A stretch of 64,000 nt of DNA from positions 682,001 through 746,000 of the forward strand of contig NZ_JAFBBT010000001.1 in assembly GCF_016907335.1 (NCBI RefSeq). The letters are read 5' to 3'. Position numbers and translations under genes: made by a program. The stretch is from Curtobacterium herbarum. Its GTDB lineage: Bacteria; Actinomycetota; Actinomycetes; Actinomycetales; Microbacteriaceae. This document shows positions 34,593 through 43,828 of this stretch, in pieces (within the stretch, counting starts at the first letter, position 1; each line of letters starts with the position of its first letter). The notes under the pieces are model-generated. The model made no database searches and was not told the origin of the DNA. It worked only from the letters and a program-made list of their open reading frames with translations.

Positions 34593-35381
34593 ATGCGCGC
34601 GCTGGTGGAGACGGTCCGGGTCGACGGGCACCGCGTCCGACTCCGGACGGTGGCGCCCGCCGGCCGCCTGCACGACGCGTTCGCCCCCACCGTCGTCCTG
34701 GTGCACGGCATCGGCATGTCGCACCGCTCCTTCCGCCGACTGCAGGCCGCGCTGTCCCGCAGCCACCGCACCGTCGCCGTCGACCTGCCCGGCTTCGGGG
34801 GACTGCCGTACTCCGGCCGTCGCTTCGAGGCGCACGAGTACGCCGACCTCGTCGTCCGCGCGGTCACCGAGCGCGGCGCCGGGGACCTGGTCGTGGTGGG
34901 GCAGTCGATGGGCAGCCAGGTCGCCGTCGAAGCGGGCCTCCGGCACACCGACGTCGTGTCCTCGGTCGTGCTCATCGGACCCGTCGTCGACGACCACCGC
35001 CGTTCGCTGGTCCGGTTGGCCGCGGCACTCGCCGTCGACTGCGCGTTCGAGGGTGTCCGGATGAACGCCGTCGTCCTCACCGACTACTTCCGGAGCGCCG
35101 CTCAATACCTGCGCGAACTCCGGCCGATGCGCGACTACCGCATGCTCGACCGGGTCCGCGCTCTCACCGTCCCGGTGCTCGTCGTCCGCGGCGAACAGGA
35201 CCCGATCGCGAAGCACGACTGGGGGCAGCGGGTCGTCGGAGCGGCCGCACGCGGAGCCCTCGTCGAACTGCCCGGCGGCCACCACGTCCAGGAGCGGCAG
35301 TCCGTCGCCGTCGCCCGGCTCGTCGAGGAGTTCCGGCGGGTGCAGACCCTCGAGGCCAGTCGGGACGAGGTGCCGCGGTGA
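34593..35381 (+). CDS. Alpha/beta hydrolase
   Basis: This 262-residue alpha/beta-hydrolase has oxyanion motif VLVHGIGMSHRSF, nucleophile elbow VVGQSMGSQVA, an acid in VRGEQDPIA and catalytic His in LPGGHHVQ. The ATG at 34593 lies 6 nt after TAGTCT (34581-34586); a GTG one codon earlier is possible. It overlaps the next gene by 4 nt, so two different hydrolases are translated together. The substrate, perhaps an ester or lipid, is unknown. Confidence 0.85.
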   Translation: MRALVETVRVDGHRVRLRTVAPAGRLHDAFAPTVVLVHGIGMSHRSFRRLQAALSRSHRTVAVDLPGFGGLPYSGRRFEAHEYADLVVRAVTERGAGDLVVVGQSMGSQVAVEAGLRHTDVVSSVVLIGPVVDDHRRSLVRLAAALAVDCAFEGVRMNAVVLTDYFRSAAQYLRELRPMRDYRMLDRVRALTVPVLVVRGEQDPIAKHDWGQRVVGAAARGALVELPGGHHVQERQSVAVARLVEEFRRVQTLEASRDEVPR

Positions 35382-36112
35382 CCGACGCGACCACCGGCGG
35401 AGGCGGGGGGACGCGGACGACGCCGGGCGTGCCTCCCGTCCGGGTCGGACTCGTGCGACGTGCACGGTGGGCGCTGCTGGACTGGGTCTACGCCGCCGTC
35501 TGGCAGGCCCGCAGCCTCGGCCCGACCACCGCCGACGACTACCGGACCGGCGACCGACAGGCCGTCGTCGTGATCCCCGGCGTCTACGAGACCTGGCACT
35601 TCATGCGCCCGCTGATGGACGTGCTGCACGACCGCGGTCACCCGGTGCACGTGCTCACTGTGCTCCGGCACAACGTCAAGCCCGTCCCCGTGTCGGCGGA
35701 GGAGGTCATGGCGTACCTCGACGAACACGACCTGCGCGGGGTCCTCGTCGTCGCGCACAGCAAGGGCGGGCTCATCGGCAAGTACGCGATGACCCGGCTC
35801 GACCCGCACGGGCGCATCGACCGGATGGTCGCGGTGTCGACGCCGTTCGCCGGCTCGAAGTACGCCGTCCTGGCACCCGTCCGACACCTGCGGGTGTTCC
35901 GTGCCGCCGACCCGGTGCTGGCGGGCCTGGCACGCGAGCTCGACGCGAACGCCCGGATCACCTCGGTCTACGGGGTGTTCGACACGCTCATCCCGGGCGG
36001 CAGCGAACTGACGGGCGCCGAGAACGTGCGGTTGGACCTCGGCGGGCACTTCCGGATCCTCGGCGACCGCCGGACCGCGGCGGCCGTGCTGCGGGCGGCG
36101 GACGGGGACTGA
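35378..36112 (+). CDS. Lipase-like alpha/beta hydrolase (PGAP1/class-2 lipase type)
   Basis: This 244-residue hydrolase has an N-terminal segment with a weak hydrophobic helix, PGVYETWHFMRPLMDVLHDRG as the oxyanion region, nucleophile elbow VVAHSKGGLIGKY and a C-terminal His in LDLGGHFRIL. The AHSKGG form and the text around it resemble lipases and PGAP1-like acylhydrolases. The GTG at 35378 overlaps the previous stop (GTGA). It may act with the upstream hydrolase on the same lipid; this is inference. Confidence 0.8.
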   Translation: MTDATTGGGGGTRTTPGVPPVRVGLVRRARWALLDWVYAAVWQARSLGPTTADDYRTGDRQAVVVIPGVYETWHFMRPLMDVLHDRGHPVHVLTVLRHNVKPVPVSAEEVMAYLDEHDLRGVLVVAHSKGGLIGKYAMTRLDPHGRIDRMVAVSTPFAGSKYAVLAPVRHLRVFRAADPVLAGLARELDANARITSVYGVFDTLIPGGSELTGAENVRLDLGGHFRILGDRRTAAAVLRAADGD

Positions 36113-36157
36113 CGGCATCGCTGCCGCCGGTGACACCCGGGCGCTACGCTCAGCCCC

Positions 36158-36823
36158 GTGGCCAGCCGGAGCATCTACGTGGAGACCGTGATCGACGCCG
36201 ACGTCGACGCGGTGTGGGCTGCCACGCAGGACCCCCGACAGCACGTGCGGTGGGACGTCCGGTTCTCCGAGATCGTCCCGGAGCCCGCCGAACCGGACGG
36301 GTCCGCACGCTTCACCTACGTCCGCCGGTCCGCCGTCCACGACGTGCACGGCACCGGCATCTCGCTCGGCGAACGACGACGCGACGACGGCACGCGTACC
36401 TCGGCGCTCCGCTTCGCCACCCGGGACCGGCTGTCCCCGATCCGGACCGGTCGCGGCTACTGGCGGTACGTGCCGACCGACGACGGCCGGACCCGGTTCG
36501 TCACCGGCTACGACTACGACTCCAGGTGGGGGCCGCTCGACCTCGTCGTCCGGCCGCTCCTCGGGTGGGCGACCGCCTGGAGCTTCGACCGCCTCCGCAT
36601 CTGGCTCGAGGGCGGAGCCGAGCCGGAGGCGTGGCCGCTCACCAGCGCACTGGCCGTGTGGCGGCGGGACCGGCCACGGGCCTCCCGGACGCTCCGCGCA
36701 CCCGCCGGCGGGACGCGTCGAGCCGACCACCTGCGGGACGCCCCGGCGACCCTCGCGACCCTGGCTCCGCCCGGTGCGAGGGTCAGGCCCGGTGCGACCG
36801 CCAGGCCCGGAGGGATCGCATGA
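36158..36823 (+). CDS. SRPBCC (START-like) domain protein
   Basis: This 221-residue protein has residues 1-150 forming a START/polyketide-cyclase-like pocket (ETVIDADVDAVWAATQDPRQHVRWD, then GYWRYVPTDDGRTRFVTGYDYDSRWG). The last 50 residues are Arg/Ala/Pro-rich and probably disordered. SRPBCC proteins bind lipids or polyketides. The GTG is 7 nt after TACGCT (36145-36150). The next gene overlaps by 4 nt, so the two products may work together. Confidence 0.75.
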   Translation: MASRSIYVETVIDADVDAVWAATQDPRQHVRWDVRFSEIVPEPAEPDGSARFTYVRRSAVHDVHGTGISLGERRRDDGTRTSALRFATRDRLSPIRTGRGYWRYVPTDDGRTRFVTGYDYDSRWGPLDLVVRPLLGWATAWSFDRLRIWLEGGAEPEAWPLTSALAVWRRDRPRASRTLRAPAGGTRRADHLRDAPATLATLAPPGARVRPGATARPGGIA

Positions 36824-37491
36824 GCTCGGTGTTCCGGCAGGCGCTCGGCGCCGACTTCGACCGGCTGCACCCGATGATGCAGCGGAGGTTCGGCGTCGGA
36901 CTCGACGCTGCTGAGGCGTGCGTCGGGCACGGCACCATGCAGTCGATCCGACGCGGGCCCTGGTGGACCGTGCCGTTCCTGCAGATCGGTCGGCTCCGGA
37001 ACATCCTGGTCCCCGACGTCGGCGACGACGTCCCGTTCACCATCGAGAACTACCCCTACCGCGACGTGCTCGGCCGCGAGACCGTGACCTTCGTCCGGAC
37101 CTACACCGTTTGCTCCGGGCGCACGGCACGGTTCGACGCGACGATGGTGCTCGTCGACGGCCGGGTGCTCGACTACCTCGGCTCGCACCAGCACCTGGCG
37201 GTCGACCTCGACCTGGCCGTCGACGAGCGCGGCGGGCTCGTCCTGACCTCGGACGCGCAGCGGTTCCACGAGGGGCCGCTGTCGTTCCGATTCCCGATGC
37301 TGTTCAGCGGGCGGGCGATCCTGCGCGAGTGGTGGTCGGACGACGACCGGTCGTTCCACGTCGACCTCGAGGTGCACAACCGACTGTTCGGGTTCCTCTT
37401 CGGCTACCGCGGCTCGTTCACCTGCGAGTGGGTGCCGGCGACGGACGCCCCCGAGCGGTTGAAGCCGCGGCGGACCGAAGCGCGGACGTAG
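36820..37491 (+). CDS. DUF4166 domain protein
   Basis: This 223-residue protein starts FRQALGADFDRLHPMMQRRFG and contains MLVDGRVLDYLGSHQHLAVDLDL and LREWWSDDDRSFHVDLEVHNRLFGFLFGYRGSF, in the style of DUF4166, a lipid-binding-like fold of unknown function often fused to NAD-dependent reductases. Here it stands alone after an SRPBCC gene. The ATG lies in the upstream stop (ATGA). It is convergent with the acidic gene that follows. Confidence 0.72.
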   Translation: MSSVFRQALGADFDRLHPMMQRRFGVGLDAAEACVGHGTMQSIRRGPWWTVPFLQIGRLRNILVPDVGDDVPFTIENYPYRDVLGRETVTFVRTYTVCSGRTARFDATMVLVDGRVLDYLGSHQHLAVDLDLAVDERGGLVLTSDAQRFHEGPLSFRFPMLFSGRAILREWWSDDDRSFHVDLEVHNRLFGFLFGYRGSFTCEWVPATDAPERLKPRRTEART

Positions 37492-37500
37492 CCCGCCGCG

Positions 37501-38967
37501 TCAGATGTCGAGGACGCCGTCGACCGCCGCGCCTCGGGACGGGATGTGGCCGGTCGCGACGTCCTCCTCCAGGTGGACCGTGACGTACTGCCGGTCGATC
37601 GGGTACCCGGCGTCGTCGAAGACCCGGTACCGCCTGCGCAGTCGCAGGAACGGCACCGCCGTGTGTTCGAACGAGACGACAACCTCGGTGTCCGGCCAAG
37701 CGCCGTCGACGTCCACCTGCACTGCGCGGTAGTCGCTCCGCACCCGGGTGACGGTGTCGGTGTCGGCTGACCACATCACGCTCGGTTCGCTCAGGCCGAC
37801 GAACTGCTCGCGGACCGCCGCGACACTGCGCTCGACCGTCTCCGGGTCCGGTTCCGGCGTCTGCCAGGAGGCTCCGCTCGCGCCCGTCAGGTCGAGTCGC
37901 CCGACCCACGGGGCGCGTCGGGCCTGGAGCGCGGCGTCCTCTGCAGCCCACACCGCCTCGAGCTCCTCGAGGTCCCCTCCGCCGTCCTCGTCCGTGGCCG
38001 GGACGGAGGCGTGGTCCTCGGTGACGACGGCCGACGGCAGGCCCGCGGTGACGTCGACGACCACCTCGCGGGGTTCGTACACGGTGTCCCAGCTGCGCCA
38101 GGGCCCGCGTTCGCCGAACGGCACCTCGACCTGCCGAGGGCCGGCGGGGTGGAAGCGCAGGGTCATCCGGCCGTCCTCGATCGAGACGGCGTCGACCAGG
38201 TGGTCGACCAGCACGGTGGTCCGCTCGTCGGCCGGGGTGATCCGGACGATCTCGGTCGGCGGGGTCGGGAGGGGAGCGCTGACCGGGCCGTCGTCGGCGT
38301 CGTCGTCGTCCTGGTCGTCGTCGCTGCCCGGCTGGCGACCGATGCTGACGGTCCACTGGCTGGCAGTGCCGACGAACGTCTCGTCGTCGTCGTCGTCACC
38401 GTCACCGTCACCGTCGAGGGGGTCGGGGCGGTCCTCGTCCTCGTTCTCTTCTTCGTCTTCGTCGTCTTCCGGCTCGGTCCACGTGTCACGGTCGGGCCAG
38501 AACGGGGCCACCGGGGCCCACTCGAGTGTCTCGGGGTCGATGCGGGACAGGTCGTCGTGGTCCTCGGCCGTGCCGCTCGACTCCTCGGTCCAGAACGACG
38601 CATCACGGGGATCGCCGACCCACAGCCCCTCGGCGTCGACCCCGATCGGTCGCCGGTCGCCGAGTTCCACGGACCGCGGCGGTTGCTCGGGCGACAGGAA
38701 CACGGCCGTCCGGGACGACTGCTCCATGTCCTCTGCCGCGTAGACGATCCACACGCCCGACGGGCTCGGCCAGACGTCCGCCCCGTCGACGGCGCCCGAC
38801 GGCAGGGGTGCCGTCGGCCAGGTCAGCCACCGCTGGAACTCGTCGCCCTCGACCACCGCGGCCACCGGGCGGCTCGTGTCCGGGACGATCGTCACCGGTC
38901 CGACGGCGACGACGTCGAGCGGGTCGAGGGGGTCAGGCACGTCGGGCAGATCCTGTGCATCGGTCAC
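37501..38967 (-). CDS. Hypothetical acidic protein
   Basis: This 488-residue cytosolic protein is unrecognised. The N-terminal third resembles a beta-propeller-like assessment fold (SGVWIVYAAEDMEQSSRTAVFLS, RPIGVDAEGLWVGDPRD). Two highly acidic runs near residues 165-200 and 215-230 consist mainly of Asp and Glu. The C-terminal half looks beta-rich. The GTG start lies 7 nt after TACCGT. The acidic blocks derive from GTCGTC-type triplet repeats that could slip. Confidence 0.6.
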   Translation of the reverse strand: MTDAQDLPDVPDPLDPLDVVAVGPVTIVPDTSRPVAAVVEGDEFQRWLTWPTAPLPSGAVDGADVWPSPSGVWIVYAAEDMEQSSRTAVFLSPEQPPRSVELGDRRPIGVDAEGLWVGDPRDASFWTEESSGTAEDHDDLSRIDPETLEWAPVAPFWPDRDTWTEPEDDEDEEENEDEDRPDPLDGDGDGDDDDDETFVGTASQWTVSIGRQPGSDDDQDDDDADDGPVSAPLPTPPTEIVRITPADERTTVLVDHLVDAVSIEDGRMTLRFHPAGPRQVEVPFGERGPWRSWDTVYEPREVVVDVTAGLPSAVVTEDHASVPATDEDGGGDLEELEAVWAAEDAALQARRAPWVGRLDLTGASGASWQTPEPDPETVERSVAAVREQFVGLSEPSVMWSADTDTVTRVRSDYRAVQVDVDGAWPDTEVVVSFEHTAVPFLRLRRRYRVFDDAGYPIDRQYVTVHLEEDVATGHIPSRGAAVDGVLDI

Positions 38968-39017
38968 GTCGACGACGGTAGTGGCTGAGCCTCGTTCCTG
39001 CCGTCCCGGCCACGGGC

Positions 39018-39060
39018 CGGACGGGAGGCGCGTGCCGTCCGGTCCCGCGCCTCCCGTCCG
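39018..39060. terminator. Perfect 15-bp hairpin between co-directional genes
   Basis: CGGACGGGAGGCGCG pairs with CGCGCCTCCCGTCCG across a 13-nt loop, between the end of the xylanase gene and the start of the acidic gene. Same arm family as 9248 and 61659. Confidence 0.7.
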
Positions 39061-39088
39061 ACGGCGGTCGCGTCCGCACCGCGGACCG

Positions 39089-40327
39089 TCAGTCCGTCGT
39101 CAGCCGGACCTCCGCCGGCGCGTCCCGACCGATCGTGACCGTGGACTCCGCGCTGCCGGCGCGCACCGCGTACTCGCCCCGGAACCCGCGCAGCCGTGCG
39201 CGCCCGGAGTCGTCCGTGCGGAGGGTCGTCGGCCCCGTCCACCACTCGTCCTTCACGAGACGACGGAGGGCGTCGTACGACGGCTTCGGCGTGCCGTCCG
39301 CGCGGACCAGGCCGATCGGGGCGTTCAACCAGGCGCCCCGGTCGGTGACTCCCCAGTAGGTGATCGCCTGGACCGCGGGGTGCCCGACCAGGCTGCGGTA
39401 GTGGCGTTCGAGCTCGTCGGCCTGGCGCGCCTCACCCTCCGGCGTCGAGGGCCATGAGTCCACCTGGTGGTCGTTGAGGTCGACGATGTGCGCGGGCATC
39501 AGGTCGCCGGACACGAGCGAGGTCTCGGTCAGGTGCAGCGGCAGGCCGTACCGGGCGAAGCGGTCCACCATCGCGAGCATCGTGTCCTCGCCCCAGTAGC
39601 CCTGGTGCATGTGGGTCTGCAGGCCGATGGCGTCGATGCCGATCCCGGCCTCCAGGACGCCCTCGATCAGGCACTCGTACGCGTCCGACAGGTCGAAGTC
39701 GTTGAGCAGCAGCGTGACCGACGGGTTCGTCGCGCGTGCCTCGTCGACGGCCATCCGGATCATCGCGAGGCGGCCGCGTGCCCGGGCGAGGGGTGTGATG
39801 CCGTTGTCGCCGTTCGCGAAGTGCGGCATGATCACGACCTCGTTGATCGCGTCCCATGTGTCCACGAGGCCGGTGAAGTCCCGCACCTCGCGGCGGATCC
39901 GTTCGCGCTGCAGCCGCTCGACCTCGTCGGTGTCCAGCCCGAGCAACCAGTCCGGCTGCACGGTGTGCCAGACCAGCGGGTGCCCCTTCGTCGCGACGCC
40001 GCGGTCACGGAACCAGGCGGCCGTCCGCTGCAACCGCTCGGTGTCGGGGCGGCCGCGCTCGGGTTCGAAGCGGCCCCAGTAGAACGGCAGCGTGGCGGTG
40101 TTGAAGACGTCGAGCCAGAGGTCGGCGAGCTCGGGGGTGCCGACGTCGTCGGGGTCGTGCTCACCGTTCGCGAGGCCGATGAAGTCGAACCCGATGTTGC
40201 CGAACCCGAACTCGTGACGCCGCTGTTCCACGACGACCTCGGTGCCTGCCCGGGGTGTGCCGTCGGCGTCGGCCACGGTGACGATGAGCTCGCCGGTCCG
40301 GTGTGCTGTGTCGTGCTGCGTCTCCAT
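39089..40327 (-). CDS. GH10 endo-1,4-beta-xylanase, cytoplasmic
   Basis: This 412-residue protein has a complete GH10 barrel between residues 40 and 330: KGHPLVWH, acid/base Glu163 in WDAINEVV, and nucleophile Glu268 in HLTETSL. YWGVTDRGAWLN also fits the family. A short beta-rich segment precedes the barrel and another follows it. No signal peptide is present, so it should act on imported xylo-oligosaccharides inside the cell. GGGAGG lies 8 nt before the ATG, and TAAGTT (40358-40363) may be the -10. No sugar transporter is adjacent. Confidence 0.9.
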   Translation of the reverse strand: METQHDTAHRTGELIVTVADADGTPRAGTEVVVEQRRHEFGFGNIGFDFIGLANGEHDPDDVGTPELADLWLDVFNTATLPFYWGRFEPERGRPDTERLQRTAAWFRDRGVATKGHPLVWHTVQPDWLLGLDTDEVERLQRERIRREVRDFTGLVDTWDAINEVVIMPHFANGDNGITPLARARGRLAMIRMAVDEARATNPSVTLLLNDFDLSDAYECLIEGVLEAGIGIDAIGLQTHMHQGYWGEDTMLAMVDRFARYGLPLHLTETSLVSGDLMPAHIVDLNDHQVDSWPSTPEGEARQADELERHYRSLVGHPAVQAITYWGVTDRGAWLNAPIGLVRADGTPKPSYDALRRLVKDEWWTGPTTLRTDDSGRARLRGFRGEYAVRAGSAESTVTIGRDAPAEVRLTTD

Positions 40328-40363
40328 CGACGGCCTCCCGCATTTGTTGTGAACGGGAACTTA

Positions 40364-40797
40364 TCAGGTCGGGGTGATGGAAGCGAGCGTGTCCTCCTGG
40401 GGCTGTCGGCGCGTGGAGGACCTGTCTCCCACGCACACAGCTCGTCTCCGGAGCGCGTTCCTCGGTGCTGCCCCAGCCAGTGGACGTCTGCCGGCAGGTC
40501 AGGAGCAACGTGCCGTGCGCGCTTGCCTGTTGTCGGGGTGGGCACCGGGTTCAGGGGCGTGCTCGAGCGGGATGCACGCGGCGATCTGAGGCCCGCACTG
40601 GCGTCCCCGAGGGGGAGTGCCCCACCCTTCTCCGGATGCGTGGACGGTGTTGCATTCGACGCCCCTTCACCGGGCGTATTCGCGGGACAGTCATACGGGA
40701 ATCCCCAGGTCAGGGAGGATGCGGGCAAGTTGTCATGGTTGTCGGCGTCAGCCGTGTACCGGTGGGCGACCCTCATGCGGACAGCTGCGAGCTCCGT
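40364..40797. other. Intergenic stretch without credible gene
   Basis: About 430 bp between the xylanase promoter and the MerR stop. Open frames on both strands are short, start poorly and resemble no family. Nothing beyond the xylanase promoter was recognised. Confidence 0.5.
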
Positions 40798-41697
40798 TCA
40801 GGGTGCCTGTTCTGCCGATACGCCGAGCCGCACCGCCAGCTCCATCGAGCGCAGACGAGCCGGTGAGAAGTCATAGGGCATGGCCTGGATCGCCTCCGCC
40901 GCGCTGGTGACCCGTGTGTCCTTCGCCGTGTCGGAAACGGGCGCCGTGTCGGTGTCTTTGGGCAGGTGCAGTTCGTCCCAGGCATCGAAGAGAACGTCGT
41001 CCTCCTCCAGCTGACCGGACTCCTCGATAACGCTCATCAGAGTGGTCTCGAAGGCGTGCCGCTCGGCCGCCACCTGCGCCACGCGAGGGTCATCGACGGC
41101 GACCGTATCGTCGAGTGCCGCTTCAGCGGCGTCGACGCGGTCGGACTCGGTGCGCAGTTCGGGGTGAAGGGCGAGGGTGAGGAAGCGGCTGGCCTGAGCG
41201 ATGGCGCCGAGGGGACCGAAGATGCGCTCGGTGACCAGGAGGGTGTCGAGGTCGTCCTGGCGCAGCGAGCCCACGGGTGCGGCCTCGAGGCGGCTGGAAA
41301 CGAAGTCGTCGAGCAGCCCCAGCCGGCTGCCGAGGGTACGCATGCGCTGCACGGAGCTGAGCTTCTTCTGCAGCTCGGCCATCTGCGCGACGAGGGTGTC
41401 CTCGAGCCGCGCGAGGACACCGGCGACCTCGTCGTCGCTGTCAGGGTCGGCGGGTGCGCCACCGGTGAACGCATCGCGGACGTCGTCGAGGGCGATGCCG
41501 GCGTCGGCCATGCGTCGGATCCAGAGCAGTCGGATGATCTCTGCATAGCCGTACCGGCGTCGACCGTCGCTGCCTCGCTTGCGCTCCGAAAGCAGGCCGA
41601 CCTGGTGGTAGTGGCGGATTGCGCGCGGAGTGGTGCCGACGAAGGCCGCGGCGTCGCCGATCAGGACCTCACGGGGAGGCGTCGGGAATGGGTGCAT
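40798..41697 (-). CDS. MerR family transcriptional regulator
   Basis: This 299-residue protein has an N-terminal MerR winged helix (IGDAAAFVGTTPRAIRHYHQVGLL, then GRRRYGYAEIIRLLWIRRMADAGIALDDV) and a coiled dimerisation helix near 90-115. The remaining 180 residues are a helical effector region without clear ligand motif. No obvious target gene is adjacent. It lies just outside the dyad-punctuated array that begins 200 bp away. Confidence 0.8.
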   Translation of the reverse strand: MHPFPTPPREVLIGDAAAFVGTTPRAIRHYHQVGLLSERKRGSDGRRRYGYAEIIRLLWIRRMADAGIALDDVRDAFTGGAPADPDSDDEVAGVLARLEDTLVAQMAELQKKLSSVQRMRTLGSRLGLLDDFVSSRLEAAPVGSLRQDDLDTLLVTERIFGPLGAIAQASRFLTLALHPELRTESDRVDAAEAALDDTVAVDDPRVAQVAAERHAFETTLMSVIEESGQLEEDDVLFDAWDELHLPKDTDTAPVSDTAKDTRVTSAAEAIQAMPYDFSPARLRSMELAVRLGVSAEQAP

Positions 41698-41899
41698 GAC
41701 GGGCCTCCGGGCTGGGGACGAAACTTAACGTGCTTCGAGCAGACCACATGACGCTGCGGCAGGTGCAAGCCGATCTCACGTAGGACGCTGACGCCGGTCA
41801 GCTGGCGTGTACATCGCTCGCCTGCAACACCTGTTGTTGAGGGCTGCTAGATCAGTGGTGAGGGTCGGCGACTTATTGCTTTACGGGCCGAAGATGTGA

Positions 41900-41925
41900 C
41901 CGGTGAGTAATCGGCTAACGGACGG
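41900..41925 (-). repeat. Cassette-array dyad, copy 1
   Basis: Core TTAGCCGATTACTCAC (read on the minus strand) between CCG and CGG. Its TAG is the stop codon of the adjacent minus-strand gene (ends SVR-stop). Confidence 0.7.
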
Positions 41926-42436
41926 AGCTGGCAGGGGTGCCGTCTTCCCACATCAGTGCTGTTGCCTGCTCCTCGTGGATGAGCAGGTCGCGGATCAGGG
42001 GCGCGTTCTCGACGGGGCAGGACAGGGCGATGAGGTTCTCCGAGATCGCGTCGACGAGACACCCGCGCTGGGCGTAGCGTCCTGCGATCGACCGCCACGC
42101 CGCGGCGAGGTCCGGATCTTCGCCGAGCCAGAGTCGGAAGGTGGCCTGGTTGCCGTGCTCGCTGACGCTCGTTGCCACGAGCGATCCTTCCGCGGATCTG
42201 ACGGTGGCTACTGTGTCGTCGTAGTTCACGCCGTACACCCATGCGGGTACTGCACGAACCTGCACCAGGTCCGGCCCGATCGTCTTTGCGTTCAACGCTT
42301 CCCAGAACACGTCACCAGAGTCGGAGGGAAGCGCGAACCAGACTTCAGTGTCCGCGTCGGACGCCGATTGCGTCGGCACAAGCGAAGATCCCGCCCATTC
42401 GGCCGTCCGACTGGGGTGCTGCCGGTACTCGCTCAT
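41915..42436 (-). CDS. Hypothetical protein, DUF4265-like
   Basis: This 173-residue cytosolic protein has TEVWFALPSDSGDVFWEALNAKTIG followed by VQVRAVPAWVYGVNYDDTV, which resembles DUF4265 proteins; the match is by eye only. The C-terminal half is mixed alpha/beta with LIRDLLIHEEQATALMWEDG. A TAGATT box ends 6 nt before the ATG. The gene is bounded by dyad copies 1 and 2 and takes its stop codon from copy 1. No function can be given. Confidence 0.55.
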   Translation of the reverse strand: MSEYRQHPSRTAEWAGSSLVPTQSASDADTEVWFALPSDSGDVFWEALNAKTIGPDLVQVRAVPAWVYGVNYDDTVATVRSAEGSLVATSVSEHGNQATFRLWLGEDPDLAAAWRSIAGRYAQRGCLVDAISENLIALSCPVENAPLIRDLLIHEEQATALMWEDGTPASSVR

Positions 42437-42506
42437 GGCGGCAATCTAGCCTCGCCATGCACCCGACCGCACTCGGTTTCGGTCGACGACACCGCCCGAC
42501 CTCGAG

Positions 42507-42530
42507 CCCGGTTGACGATCGGCTACCGGG
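42507..42530 (-). repeat. Cassette-array dyad, copy 2
   Basis: Core GTAGCCGATCGTCAAC (minus strand) between perfect arms CCCG and CGGG. Between two minus-strand genes. Confidence 0.7.
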
Positions 42531-42588
42531 CGAAGGACGCCAGCTTCATCGGGAGACGCAGTGTGCTTGGTGCTGGATCAGGTTCCAC

Positions 42589-43428
42589 TCAAGCGTTGTT
42601 GCTCATCAGGGCTTCCTCGTGCTGGACGAACCCGTCGGGCGCATCTGTTGACAGCCGGCCAGCGATCGTCGCGGCGAGGAGCGCGGCGAGGAAGGGCACG
42701 AGCGTAATCGCGGAGGAGACCGCCGCCTTGACTGAGAAGGCGAGCTGGGTTCCGTACACGCCGGTCGACAGCGGGAACACGAGGACCGAGGCCAGGACCG
42801 GCAGGAGCAGCAGCGACCAGGTCCAACCCGGCCGACGGAGGACGACGAGCCAGACAGCGAGCCATGCACCCGTGATGATGCCCAGAGAGAGTGCGGGGTG
42901 CACCGGCGGGTTGAAGAACCCGGTCTGGATCGACCACCACAGAGCCGTCACGGCCAGGACGAACAGCGCACCCATCGCCCGGCGGCGGATCGGCGCCCCG
43001 GTGACGAGGAGGACACTCGCGCTCACGGCGAGCCCGGGCACCACGGTGAGGACGATCGAGATCAGCAGGACCACCGGGACGCCGCCCGCGAGCCCGTTGT
43101 AGCGCTGCACGAGCCCGAGTCCCAGGCCCCCGGCCAGGAAGGACACCGCGGCGAGGACCAGGAGGACCGGGATCGTCGGGATCGTGTGCGGTGTGCTGCG
43201 GACGGAGCCGGGCATCGTGGTCATGGTGTTCCCCCAGGTGGATCGGTGGCCGGCGCGTCGGTGGAAGAGCGCCGTGGTGAGTGCGCCGAACGCGACAGCG
43301 GTCGGCGAGAGGTCGAGCTCGTGTGCGTCACGGACGTCGGCGAGCCACTGCTCGTGTCGGGGGGCACGCTGCTCCAGCGGCGAGGCGGCGACGGCAGCGG
43401 AGACGAGCAGCCGGTCGAGCGCGCTCAC
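42589..43428 (-). CDS. Polytopic membrane protein
   Basis: This 279-residue protein has a cytosolic N-terminal 60 residues (ALDRLLVSAAVAASPLEQRAPRHEQWLADV) resembling the helical prefix of PadR-linked membrane proteins, then about seven membrane helices. The GTG overlaps the stop of the PadR gene (GTGA), so the two are translationally coupled and PadR probably senses or regulates the membrane product. No transport motif was recognised. Confidence 0.65.
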   Translation of the reverse strand: MSALDRLLVSAAVAASPLEQRAPRHEQWLADVRDAHELDLSPTAVAFGALTTALFHRRAGHRSTWGNTMTTMPGSVRSTPHTIPTIPVLLVLAAVSFLAGGLGLGLVQRYNGLAGGVPVVLLISIVLTVVPGLAVSASVLLVTGAPIRRRAMGALFVLAVTALWWSIQTGFFNPPVHPALSLGIITGAWLAVWLVVLRRPGWTWSLLLLPVLASVLVFPLSTGVYGTQLAFSVKAAVSSAITLVPFLAALLAATIAGRLSTDAPDGFVQHEEALMSNNA

Positions 43429-43763
43429 TGGGCCACCGGCCGGTGCGTCGGACGGGCGGTCCCCGCAGTGCGTGCCGCAGCACGGGCCGCATCCCCGCGG
43501 GCCCGCACCAGTTCGCGCGCAGCCACCGCGCCGTCGGCCGTGAACTCGTGGAGTCGTCGCCGTGGACCGGAGCGGTCAGCGTCGTCATCCCACGAGGAAC
43601 GCGTCCAGCCCTGTTGCTCCAGGCGCTCCAGGATCGGGTACACGGTGCCGGCCGGTCGGCCGGTCGCCTTGATGACGAGCAGCCCCCAGGTCGGTCCGTC
43701 GCTCGCGAGCAGTGCATCGAGCACCTCGAGCGTGGGAGCGGTCACGCGTCTGATCGGGTCCAT
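43425..43763 (-). CDS. PadR family transcriptional regulator
   Basis: This 112-residue winged-helix protein has VLDALLASDGPTWGLLVIKATGRPAGTVYPILERLEQQGW, then the wing and a short C-terminal helix. The PadR-membrane protein pair is a common bacterial module for envelope or drug stress. The promoter is unusually clear, and a CTATATAG palindrome in its spacer suggests autoregulation. Confidence 0.85.
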   Translation of the reverse strand: MDPIRRVTAPTLEVLDALLASDGPTWGLLVIKATGRPAGTVYPILERLEQQGWTRSSWDDDADRSGPRRRLHEFTADGAVAARELVRARGDAARAAARTAGTARPTHRPVAQ

Positions 43764-43769
43764 CCCCTG

Positions 43770-43798
43770 AATCTACCTATATAGTACAAGAAGGTCAA
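43770..43798 (-). promoter_or_regulatory. padR promoter with palindromic spacer
   Basis: On the minus strand: -35 TTGACC (43793-43798), 17-bp spacer containing CTATATAG (43777-43784), -10 TAGATT (43770-43775). The predicted start of transcription falls on the ATG, giving a leaderless mRNA. Confidence 0.65.
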
Positions 43799-43828
43799 GG
43801 GCCTGTAGCAAGCTTCTGTGGTGGGCGT

